64,000 bases of DNA from contig NZ_CP143542.1 in the NCBI RefSeq assembly GCF_046237605.1, positions 62,001-126,000 of the forward strand, written 5' to 3'. The notes beneath the pieces were generated by a model. That model made no database searches. It saw nothing but the letters and a program-made list of their open reading frames with translations, and had not been told where the DNA came from. Within the stretch, counting starts at the first letter, position 1, and each line of letters opens with the position of its first letter. The DNA is from Paraperibacillus marinus (lineage in GTDB: Bacteria > Bacillota > Bacilli > Bacillales > DSM-1321). The position numbers and the translations under genes were made by a program. Of the stretch, positions 8,673 through 16,156 are shown piece by piece.

Positions 8673-9131
8673 ATGTCAATCGAAGTAGGCAGCAAGCTAC
8701 AAGGAAAAGTAACAGGGATTACAAATTTCGGGGCATTTGTGGAGCTGCCGGAAGGCTCAACTGGACTAGTCCATATCAGTGAAGTGGCGGACAACTACGT
8801 AAAAGATATCAACGACCATTTAAAAGTTGGGGATACAGTTGAAGTAAAGGTCATCAATGTTGAGAAAGACGGCAAGATCGGCCTGTCCATCAAAAAGGCA
8901 ATCGATCGTCCAGAAAGTGCAGCCCCGGCATATACTCCACGCCCAAGACAGGGCCGGAGCAATGACAGCAGGGGCCGGGATAATAATCGCGGACCTAGAG
9001 ACAGCTTCCGTCCCAAGGAGAATTTTGAGACAAAGATGGCTAAGTTTTTGAAGGATAGTGAAGACCGTCTGGCTACTCTTAAACGAAGTACTGAAACCAA
9101 GCGTGGCGGAAGAGGCGGAAGACGCGGATAA
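8673..9131 (+). CDS. yabR: S1-domain RNA-binding protein YabR
   Basis: A 152-residue protein with one S1 (OB-fold) RNA-binding domain at about residues 1-72 (GSKLQGKVTGITNFGAFVELPEGSTG, VEKDGKIGLSIK). The remaining half is a low-complexity, basic Arg/Gly/Asn-rich tail ending in RGGRGGRRG. It is a member of the YabR/general stress protein 13-like group; its exact target is not established. ATG 8673 follows AAGGAGGAA. It has its own consensus promoter and a terminator, so it is monocistronic. Confidence 0.93.
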   Translation: MSIEVGSKLQGKVTGITNFGAFVELPEGSTGLVHISEVADNYVKDINDHLKVGDTVEVKVINVEKDGKIGLSIKKAIDRPESAAPAYTPRPRQGRSNDSRGRDNNRGPRDSFRPKENFETKMAKFLKDSEDRLATLKRSTETKRGGRGGRRG

Positions 9132-9184
9132 CTTGCTGCTGAACCTAGAGTAAAGAAATTTCCGATGAGACTTTCATATAAATA

Positions 9185-9217
9185 AAGAAGCTGGCAGTCC
9201 CTGCAGCTTCTTTTTTT
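9185..9217 (+). terminator. Intrinsic terminator after yabR
   Basis: AAGAAGCTG (9185-9193) pairs with CAGCTTCTT (9204-9212), followed by a T run. It faces the minus-strand tRNA-Met terminator about 95 bp away. Confidence 0.85.
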
Positions 9218-9311
9218 GCATACAAAAGCATAAAACAGGTATACCAGGAAGATCAATGAATGTGCACATGCAGGAAGCCTCCTGAAACATGCAGCTCCGC
9301 CCCTTTTCCAC

Positions 9312-9348
9312 AAAAAAAACAGCATGGATTAGGATCCATGCTGTTTTT
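9312..9348 (-). terminator. Terminator of tRNA-Met (minus strand)
   Basis: Read on the minus strand: ACAGCATGGAT, 4-nt loop, ATCCATGCTGT, then a run of T. An 11-bp perfect stem directly downstream of the tRNA. Confidence 0.88.
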
Positions 9349-9353
9349 TGCGA

Positions 9354-9427
9354 TAGCGGCAGAGGGGATCGAACCCCCGACCTCACGGGTATGAACCGTA
9401 CGCTCTAGCCAGCTGAGCTACGCCGCC
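9354..9427 (-). tRNA. tRNA-Met (CAT), elongator type
   Basis: On the minus strand a complete 74-nt cloverleaf can be drawn: acceptor GGCGGCG pairing with TGCCGCT (G-U ends), D-arm GCTC/GAGC, anticodon loop TTCATAC in stem TACGG/CCGTG, T-loop TTCGATC. The anticodon is CAT. The body matches the elongator methionine tRNA of Bacillus; it lacks initiator features. CCA is not encoded. It is the only minus-strand gene recognised in this window. Confidence 0.95.
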
Positions 9428-9454
9428 AAAATAATATGCCGAAGCACAAAATCT

Positions 9455-9483
9455 ATCTTAACCAGAATGCAGAAGTTTGTCAA
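9455..9483 (-). promoter_or_regulatory. SigA promoter of tRNA-Met (minus strand)
   Basis: On the minus strand TTGACA (9483-9478), 17 nt, TAAGAT (9460-9455), placing the start about 20 nt before the mature tRNA. Confidence 0.85.
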
Positions 9484-9631
9484 TGAATTTTAAAACAAAC
9501 GGAATTTTTAGAAATTACACTTTTTCTGACCGAAATACCGCAATGATTCTTTCCTTTTTGTTCTGCCGCCGGCTGTTTTTTATATAACAGGAAGGAGTTC
9601 CTGTAAAGATATGATTATTTTAAGAGAAAAC

Positions 9632-9697
9632 AGTCGAACGTTTCTCTCAAACACTTTCTTGATTTTGACAAAAAACAAGGGCTGTCCCATTTATAAT
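9632..9697 (+). promoter_or_regulatory. spoIIE promoter: SigA hexamers 21 bp apart with 0A-box-like sites
   Basis: TTGACA (9665-9670) and TATAAT (9692-9697) are both consensus but separated by 21 bp instead of 17. That abnormal spacing is a known hallmark of the B. subtilis spoIIE promoter, which needs phosphorylated Spo0A. Two 0A-box-like heptamers (TGTCGAA consensus) are visible: AGTCGAA at 9632-9638 and TGTCAAA on the minus strand at 9670-9664, overlapping the -35. Confidence 0.8.
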
Positions 9698-9728
9698 CAA
9701 AACATATCAAAAACAGGGAGTGTTGGGA

Positions 9729-12206
9729 ATGGAAAAGGTAGAACGGAGTCTGGCAGATACAGTCACGGAGCTGAATATAAAAGACGCCAAAGTGGGCGCG
9801 GTTAACTGGTTCCAGGATCTGCACGCCAAATTGGAGGAAGTGATATTCAAGCGGGGCCTGCTCCTCGGGCTGATCGGCTTTCTGCTTGGAAGGGCACTGA
9901 TCCTTTCCCAGCTGTCCCCATTCAGCATCCCCTTTTTCGCAGCGGTCTATATGATGAGGAGGGACAGGGCGCCGTTTGCTTTAGCCGGGCTGATTGCCGG
10001 AGCGGTAACCATCCATATTTCTAATGGGGTAGTAGTATTTGCCGCAGCCTTTCTCATGATGCTCCTGTATAAGATAAAAGAGCCGCAGGCCGCCGGGCGG
10101 TTTCAGGCGATAGCGCTCTATGTCTTTCTATCACTTTCAGCTGTAAGGGCAGCAGAGCAGCTTATCCTGGGCGGCAGCTTCAAGCTTTATGACGGTTTGA
10201 TGATCGGGGTCGAAGCCGGCCTGGCCGCCATCCTTTCTCTGATCTTCGCCCAATCAATACCTCTAATTTCAATAAGGAGGAAAGCACATTCCTTTAAGAC
10301 GGAAGAAGTAATAAGCATTATTATCCTGCTGGCCTCGGTTATGACCGGGACAATCGGCTGGACCATTTACGGACTCTCAATGGAACATATCCTCTCCCGC
10401 TATCTTGTGCTCCTATTTGCCCTCTCAGGCGGTGCGGCAATCGGTTCAACCGTCGGGGTGGTCACCGGCCTCATTTTCAGCCTTGCCAATGTTTCGAGCC
10501 TGTATCAGATGAGCCTTCTCGCTTTCTCGGGACTCCTTGGAGGCCTTTTAAAGGATGGCAAAAAAATCGGAGCATCCCTCGGGCTTGGGGTGGCAACCCT
10601 TTTAATTGGATTGTATGGAGAAGGGGTCACAAACTTAGCTCTCACCCTGTATGAAACGCTTGCTGCGATCACACTTGTCATGCTGACGCCTTCCGAATTG
10701 ATTTTGAAGATTGCGAAGCATATACCAGGCACGGCTGAATATAGCAATGAACAGCAATTATATATGAGAAAGGTCAGGGATGTTACGGCAAAGAGAGTGT
10801 CACAGTTTTCCAATGTGTTTGAGGCCTTGTCCAATAGTTTCTCGCATGTGGACGGGCCGATCGAAGAAGACAGAGACGAGGAAAAGAGGGTTGACTATTT
10901 ATTAAGCAATGTTACTGAAAAGACCTGTCAGACCTGTCATCGTAAGGAACACTGCTGGACCAGGAACTTTAATTATACCTATGAAAGCATGGGGGAGATT
11001 ATGTATAGCCTGGAGGCTGGGGGAGGGCAGGTCAGCCCGAAGCTTGAGAGAGAGTGGAAAAAGAATTGCACCCGCTCTGAAAAGGTGATTGATGCCATTG
11101 CCCAGGAACTCTCTGCTTCCCAGGCAAGCGATAAACTGAAAAAACAGATTCAGGAAAGCCGGAAGCTGGTTGCCGACCAGCTGAAAGGTGTTTCGGAAGT
11201 GATGGAGGACTTTGCGAAGGAAATTCGAAGGGAAAGGAAAAATCACCATCTGCAGGAGGAGCAGATACTCGAGGAGGTCCGGAACTTCGGGCTCCCGATT
11301 AACGGGATTGAGATATACAGCCTCGAGCAGGGAAATGTAGATATTGACATAAGCACACCTTACTGCCATGGAAGAGGGGAGTGCGAGAAGCTGATCGCTC
11401 CGATGCTGACGGACATACTGGGAGAGTCCATCGTTGTGCATTCAGAGGACTGCGCCTCCTTCCCGGGGGGAACCTGTCATGTCACGTTCCGGTCTGCCAA
11501 GAAATTTACTGTGGAAACAGGGGTAGCCCATGCAGCGAAGGGAGGCGGACTTGTTTCAGGCGACAGCTATACTACCATGGATATCGGCTTTGGAAAGTAT
11601 GCGATAGCCATAAGCGATGGCATGGGCAATGGGGAGAGGGCACATCATGAAAGCAGTGAAACCCTGCAGCTGCTGCAAAAGATCCTTCTCTCCGGCATTG
11701 AAGAAAAAATTGCCATCAAATCGGTGAATTCCGTCCTCTCTCTAAGAACCACAGATGAAATATTTTCAACCCTCGACCTCGCCATGATTGATTTGCATGA
11801 TGCAAAAGCCAGATTTTTGAAAATATGTTCAATACCAAGCTTTATAAAGCGTGGCGATAAAGTGATCAAAGTCGAATCAGACAATCTGCCGATGGGCATG
11901 TTCACGGAATTTGATGTTGAGGTAGTGAGCGAACAGCTGAAGGCAGGCGATCTCGTCATCATGATGAGCGATGGAATCTTCGACGGACCGTCACACTTTG
12001 AAAACTTTGAGTTCTGGATGAAGCGGAAGCTAAAAGAAATGCAGACAGAGGATCCTCAAGAAATTGCGGATTTAATCCTGGAGGAGGTCATCCGCCGAAA
12101 GGGAAGCATTGATGACGATATCACGATTGTTACAGCGAAGGTGAATCATAACACGCCTAAGTGGGCTGCGATTCCGGTATTCTCCGGCAGGAAGAAAGCG
12201 CAGTAA
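9729..12206 (+). CDS. spoIIE: Stage II sporulation protein E, membrane PP2C phosphatase
   Basis: SpoIIE dephosphorylates SpoIIAA-P to activate SigF in the forespore and helps position the polar septum with FtsZ. The 825-residue protein has a membrane domain of about ten segments (residues about 30-320), a regulatory and oligomerisation region with CQTCHRKEHCW, and a C-terminal PP2C domain (about 590-800) with GLVSGDSYTTMDIG, AISDGMGNGERA, MMSDGIFDGP and DDDITIV metal-ligand motifs. ATG 9729 is 8 nt after AGGGAG; GTG 9720 and TTG 9723 are too close to it. Its Spo0A-type promoter supports early-sporulation control. Confidence 0.97.
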   Translation: MEKVERSLADTVTELNIKDAKVGAVNWFQDLHAKLEEVIFKRGLLLGLIGFLLGRALILSQLSPFSIPFFAAVYMMRRDRAPFALAGLIAGAVTIHISNGVVVFAAAFLMMLLYKIKEPQAAGRFQAIALYVFLSLSAVRAAEQLILGGSFKLYDGLMIGVEAGLAAILSLIFAQSIPLISIRRKAHSFKTEEVISIIILLASVMTGTIGWTIYGLSMEHILSRYLVLLFALSGGAAIGSTVGVVTGLIFSLANVSSLYQMSLLAFSGLLGGLLKDGKKIGASLGLGVATLLIGLYGEGVTNLALTLYETLAAITLVMLTPSELILKIAKHIPGTAEYSNEQQLYMRKVRDVTAKRVSQFSNVFEALSNSFSHVDGPIEEDRDEEKRVDYLLSNVTEKTCQTCHRKEHCWTRNFNYTYESMGEIMYSLEAGGGQVSPKLEREWKKNCTRSEKVIDAIAQELSASQASDKLKKQIQESRKLVADQLKGVSEVMEDFAKEIRRERKNHHLQEEQILEEVRNFGLPINGIEIYSLEQGNVDIDISTPYCHGRGECEKLIAPMLTDILGESIVVHSEDCASFPGGTCHVTFRSAKKFTVETGVAHAAKGGGLVSGDSYTTMDIGFGKYAIAISDGMGNGERAHHESSETLQLLQKILLSGIEEKIAIKSVNSVLSLRTTDEIFSTLDLAMIDLHDAKARFLKICSIPSFIKRGDKVIKVESDNLPMGMFTEFDVEVVSEQLKAGDLVIMMSDGIFDGPSHFENFEFWMKRKLKEMQTEDPQEIADLILEEVIRRKGSIDDDITIVTAKVNHNTPKWAAIPVFSGRKKAQ

Positions 12207-12293
12207 GATACTCGCCCCTTTCCTTTTTGACAGGTATACATCTCTCTTATTTAGTCGAAGATGGAACTAAATAAAGCGAGAGGGAGTGTTCTT

Positions 12294-13031
12294 ATGAATC
12301 CAGGTACTTTAAGACAAATTCTCCTCCTGACAGACGGCTGCTCAAATCATGGGGAAGATCCTTCTTCAATGGCTGCTCTGGCGAGGGAGCAGGGCATTGT
12401 GGTCAATGTAATCGGCGTGGTAGAACAGGATGTTATTGATGAAAAAGGAATGCAGGAAATAGAAGCCATTGCCCAGGCAGGCGGCGGCGTCAGCCAGGTG
12501 GTCTACAGCTCACAGCTTTCCCAGACCGTCCAGATGGTTACGAGAAAAGCGATGACCCAGACAATCCAGGGTGTTGTGAACAAGGAGCTTCAGCAGATTC
12601 TCGGGCGCTCTAAGTCCATTGAAGACCTTCCGCCGGAAAAAAGGGGCGAGGTGATTGAAGTGGTGGACGAGCTTGGGGAAACTGCGGGTCTCGAGGTGCT
12701 GGTTCTTGTAGATACCAGTGCAAGCATGAAGCACAAGCTGCCCACAGTAAAAGAGGCCCTCCTGGATTTGTCTTTGAGCCTGAATGCAAGAATGGGAGAT
12801 AATAAGTTTTCTGTCTTTGTATTTCCCGGGAAAAAGTCAGAGGCGGAAAGACTGCTTGAATGGACACCGAGGCTTGAGTCCCTCACCAAAATCTTTCCCA
12901 AGCTTTCGACTGGCGGCATGACACCAACAGGACCGGCGCTAAGGGAAGCACTGTCCTATTTCAAGAAAAAACGCTCATTAAGGAGTCTGTTATCAAATGA
13001 TGATGAACGATTCTTTGAGGAATCAGTGTAA
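12294..13031 (+). CDS. yabS: VWA-domain protein YabS
   Basis: A 245-residue protein with two von Willebrand A-like portions: RQILLLTDGCSNHG at the N-terminus and VLVDTSASMKHK (a MIDAS-type DxSxS) near residue 145, plus GGMTPTGPALREAL. In B. subtilis yabS lies between spoIIE and yabT and is sporulation-associated; its role is unknown. ATG 12294, 7 nt after AGGGAG, gives exactly the B. subtilis length, so the in-frame ATG 12261 is rejected. Its 3' end overlaps yabT by 35 nt. Confidence 0.92.
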   Translation: MNPGTLRQILLLTDGCSNHGEDPSSMAALAREQGIVVNVIGVVEQDVIDEKGMQEIEAIAQAGGGVSQVVYSSQLSQTVQMVTRKAMTQTIQGVVNKELQQILGRSKSIEDLPPEKRGEVIEVVDELGETAGLEVLVLVDTSASMKHKLPTVKEALLDLSLSLNARMGDNKFSVFVFPGKKSEAERLLEWTPRLESLTKIFPKLSTGGMTPTGPALREALSYFKKKRSLRSLLSNDDERFFEESV

Positions 13032-13962
13032 GGCGCCGCCCGGAACCATCATCAAAGGCAAGTGGTATAAGGAAGAATATACAATCATCAGAGAGCTGGG
13101 CTATGGTGCCAATGGCATTGTCTATCTGGCCGGCCGCGAGGGGCAGGAAGTCGCCCTTAAGGTGAGTGACAATAGCATGTCCATCAGCTCGGAGATGAAC
13201 ATCCTTAAATCGTTTACCAAGGTCCAGGGTGCAGCCCTAGGGCCTTCTTTGTTGAGTGCCGATGACTGGGTAAGGGCCGGGAAGACACTCCCTTTTTATG
13301 TGATGGAATATATAAAAGGCGATACATATCTGGATTTCCTGAAATATAAGGGAACATACTGGGCTCCTATACTGGCCCTGCAGCTTTTAAAAAACCTTTC
13401 CCAGCTTCATAATTCAGGCTGGGTCTTTGGAGACTTAAAACCAGAGAATTTAATCGTAAGCATGCCATCCTGCCAGGTACGCTGTGTCGATGTAGGAGGG
13501 ACCACCCTGATCGGCAGGTCCATCAAAGAGTTCACGGAATTCTTTGACCGCGGGTACTGGGGCCTCGGGTCAAGGAGGGCTGAGCCTTCATATGACCTGT
13601 TTGCGGTGGCGATGATATTCATTAATTCCCATTATCCAAAGCGGTTCAACAGAAAAGGAGATGGCTATGCCCAGCTTTCAGCGGCAATCGGGAACGTCCC
13701 GGAGCTTAAAGGCTATGAACGCATCCTGGACAAAGCACTCCTCGGAAAATATCATTCAGCGGCTGAGATGAGACAGGAACTGCTGGATGCCGCCCAGCCC
13801 CGTTCCGAAATGAAGGCGGCGGGGCCCCGGTCAGGCAGGACCATGGTCAGCAGGAAAAAGGGAACTCCGGCGAAGAAAAAAGGCGGGATTATGGAATCCT
13901 TTGTCCTTGTGGTTTTGATTACTTTTATATATATTGTTTATATTTACACGAAGATAATGTGA
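12997..13962 (+). CDS. yabT: Hanks-type serine/threonine kinase YabT, tail-anchored
   Basis: A 321-residue kinase. Visible: glycine loop ELGYGANGIVYLA, ATP-anchoring lysine in VALKVSD, catalytic GDLKPENLI, metal-binding CVDVGG. A single hydrophobic segment close to the C-terminus (ESFVLVVLITFIYIVYIYT) anchors it, with no extracellular sensor domain. B. subtilis YabT is a DNA-stimulated kinase of sporulation that phosphorylates RecA and other DNA-linked proteins. The usual HRD triad is FGD here and DFG is DVG, so it is a non-RD variant. AAGGAG precedes ATG 12997 inside yabS. Confidence 0.92.
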   Translation: MMMNDSLRNQCKAPPGTIIKGKWYKEEYTIIRELGYGANGIVYLAGREGQEVALKVSDNSMSISSEMNILKSFTKVQGAALGPSLLSADDWVRAGKTLPFYVMEYIKGDTYLDFLKYKGTYWAPILALQLLKNLSQLHNSGWVFGDLKPENLIVSMPSCQVRCVDVGGTTLIGRSIKEFTEFFDRGYWGLGSRRAEPSYDLFAVAMIFINSHYPKRFNRKGDGYAQLSAAIGNVPELKGYERILDKALLGKYHSAAEMRQELLDAAQPRSEMKAAGPRSGRTMVSRKKGTPAKKKGGIMESFVLVVLITFIYIVYIYTKIM

Positions 13963-14067
13963 ACCTCAGGGGAAAAATCTTTTCAAAAAATGAAACCTTT
14001 CACACTCATAGACGTATAAACAAAATAGCCTGTCGTCTGTACAGGCAAAGAAGTAAGGATGTTACGA

Positions 14068-15462
14068 ATGTTAGAGAGAAGAATCCTTCATTATATTAAG
14101 ACGCACAAACTGCTGGAGCCGGGAGAAAAGCTGCTGGCAGGAGTTTCAGGCGGGCCGGATTCATTGGCTTTGCTCCATTTTCTTGCAAACCTTCGCGGGG
14201 ATTACGGGATTCAGCTGTACACCGCCCATGTGGATCACATGTTCAGGGGGCGGGAATCCTATGAAGACCTTCTGTTTGTAAAAGATGCCTGCCGTGCGCT
14301 GGATATTGCATTTGAAGGGAAAAGCATGGACGTAAATGCGTATAGGGAAGAAACCGGACTCAGTCCGCAGAATGCCGCAAGAGTCCTCCGTTATCAGTTT
14401 TACAGGGAAGTAATGGACAAATACGGCATCAGGAAGCTGGCACTCGGCCATCATGGCGATGATCAGATCGAGACGATCCTGATGAGACTGACCAGGGGGG
14501 CAAGCGGATTTGCAAGGGCTGGCATTGCCGTTAAGCGCAGGTTTCATGAAGGGGAAATCATCAGGCCGTTTCTCGCTGCTGATAAGGAGGAGATCCTCGA
14601 CTACTGCAGGAGGCATGGACTGAATCCCAGGATGGACCCAAGCAATGAAAAAGGCAGCTACAGCAGAAATCGCTTCCGGATAAGTGTTTTGCCCTTCCTA
14701 AAAAGGGAAAACATAAAAGCACATGAACATTTTCAACGTTTCAGCGAAGAAACAAGAGAGGATGAGGAGCTGCTTTTGGATCTTGCCAGAACAAGGATGG
14801 AGAGTGTCTGGGTGAAGAAGGACAGGATGCATTCAGCCATCCGCATTCAAGCCCTGGCAGCAATGCCAAATTCTTTACAAAGACGAGGCATTCAACTAAT
14901 ATTAAACTATCTTTATGGTGAGAATCCTGAATCATTATCTGCTAAACACATCACCCAGGTCAAGGAGCTGCTTCTTAACCCTGATCCCTCTGCAGAACTA
15001 CATTTTCCTAACAATTTATTGGTGAAAAAATCATATGATCTCTGTATGTTTTCCTTCCTTCAGGCACAACCTAAGCCTTATTCCGTAAAGCTCAAGGTGC
15101 CTGGCGTGACACAGCTGCCCAATGGATATTGTATTGAAGCGCAGTTCGTGGACAGACTTCCTGAGAGCCGGAGCAATAGTACATTCTTGATTCGTAAAGG
15201 CGGCAGCCTGCTTCCGCTCCATGCCAGAACCAGATTGAATGGCGACAGGATGCTTCTAAAGGGCCTTAAAGGCGGTTCAAAAAAGATCAAGGATCTATTC
15301 ATCAATGAAAAGACGCCTGCCGAAAGCCGGGATTCCTGGCCGATCGTAACAGATGCGTCAGGGGAGATTCTCTGGGTGCCGGGAATAAGAAAATCCAGCT
15401 GGGAAGCAGAATACTGTGATAATGAGCACTCATACATATATCTCGAATATATCAAAGTCTAG
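14068..15462 (+). CDS. tilS: tRNA(Ile)-lysidine synthetase TilS
   Basis: TilS converts the wobble C of the CAU-anticodon tRNA-Ile to lysidine using ATP and lysine, so that AUA is read as Ile. It is essential. The 464-residue protein has the N-type ATP-pyrophosphatase P-loop SGGPDS at residues 27-32, HHGDDQIET and NRFRISVLPFL, then the C-terminal tRNA-binding domains (DLFINEKTP). ATG 14068 has TAAGG 9 nt upstream; ATG 14059 overlaps that site. A GCCTGT/ACAGGC hairpin (14028-14046) sits just upstream of the Shine-Dalgarno. Confidence 0.95.
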   Translation: MLERRILHYIKTHKLLEPGEKLLAGVSGGPDSLALLHFLANLRGDYGIQLYTAHVDHMFRGRESYEDLLFVKDACRALDIAFEGKSMDVNAYREETGLSPQNAARVLRYQFYREVMDKYGIRKLALGHHGDDQIETILMRLTRGASGFARAGIAVKRRFHEGEIIRPFLAADKEEILDYCRRHGLNPRMDPSNEKGSYSRNRFRISVLPFLKRENIKAHEHFQRFSEETREDEELLLDLARTRMESVWVKKDRMHSAIRIQALAAMPNSLQRRGIQLILNYLYGENPESLSAKHITQVKELLLNPDPSAELHFPNNLLVKKSYDLCMFSFLQAQPKPYSVKLKVPGVTQLPNGYCIEAQFVDRLPESRSNSTFLIRKGGSLLPLHARTRLNGDRMLLKGLKGGSKKIKDLFINEKTPAESRDSWPIVTDASGEILWVPGIRKSSWEAEYCDNEHSYIYLEYIKV

Positions 15463-15487
15463 TTCTTCTAGGGGGCAAAACAGAAAA

Positions 15488-16039
15488 ATGAGCATGAAAA
15501 ACGATATTGAAAACATCTTGATCACTGAAGAGGAAATCCAGGCAAAAACAAGGGAGCTTGCGGTACGCCTGAGCGAGGATTACAAAGATAAATTCCCGCT
15601 TGCGATTGGTGTCCTTAAAGGAGCCATGCCTTTCATGTCCGATCTTTTAAAAAGAGTGGATGCTTATCTTGAAATGGATTTCATGGATGTGTCGAGCTAC
15701 GGCAATTCCACTGTCTCTTCAGGAGAAGTCAAAATAATCAAGGACCTGGATACCTCAGTCGAGGGACGGGATATTGTCATCATCGAGGATATCATTGATT
15801 CAGGCCTTACGCTGAGCTACCTTGTAGAGCTGTTCCGCTACCGCAAGGCCAAGACCATCAAAATTGTGACACTGCTTGATAAGCCGTCAGGCAGGAAGGC
15901 AGATATCAAGGCGGATTATGCAGGGTTCATCGTTCCGGATGCCTTTGTTGTAGGATATGGCCTTGATTATGCTGAAAAGTATAGAAACCTTCCATACATC
16001 GGAATCCTTAAGCCGGAAGTTTACCAGAATCAAGAATAA
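15488..16039 (+). CDS. hpt: Hypoxanthine phosphoribosyltransferase
   Basis: Salvages hypoxanthine (and guanine) with PRPP to IMP/GMP. The 183-residue product has the PRPP-binding signature VIIEDIIDSGLTL, the flexible-loop SYGNSTVSSGEV and the purine-binding VVGYGLDYAEKYRN. In B. subtilis the HprT-TilS pair also acts as a regulator of ftsH transcription, and the tilS-hpt-ftsH order is kept here. The longer in-frame start at 15416 lies inside tilS and has no ribosome-binding site; AGGGGG precedes ATG 15488, and ATG 15494 is possible. Confidence 0.95.
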   Translation: MSMKNDIENILITEEEIQAKTRELAVRLSEDYKDKFPLAIGVLKGAMPFMSDLLKRVDAYLEMDFMDVSSYGNSTVSSGEVKIIKDLDTSVEGRDIVIIEDIIDSGLTLSYLVELFRYRKAKTIKIVTLLDKPSGRKADIKADYAGFIVPDAFVVGYGLDYAEKYRNLPYIGILKPEVYQNQE

Positions 16040-16156
16040 AGCACTTTGTTTTCAGGCAAAATTGTCATATTTGTGAAGGAAGAGCAATATATTGTAAATC
16101 CTTGATTTTGTATGATACTATTCTATTTAGTTTTTTAGTGTGGGAGGAGGTTAGGG

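Noticed and set aside
12227..12255. TTGACA at 12227-12232 as a yabS promoter
   Set aside because: No acceptable -10 at the proper distance, and no good SigE or SigF element could be aligned.
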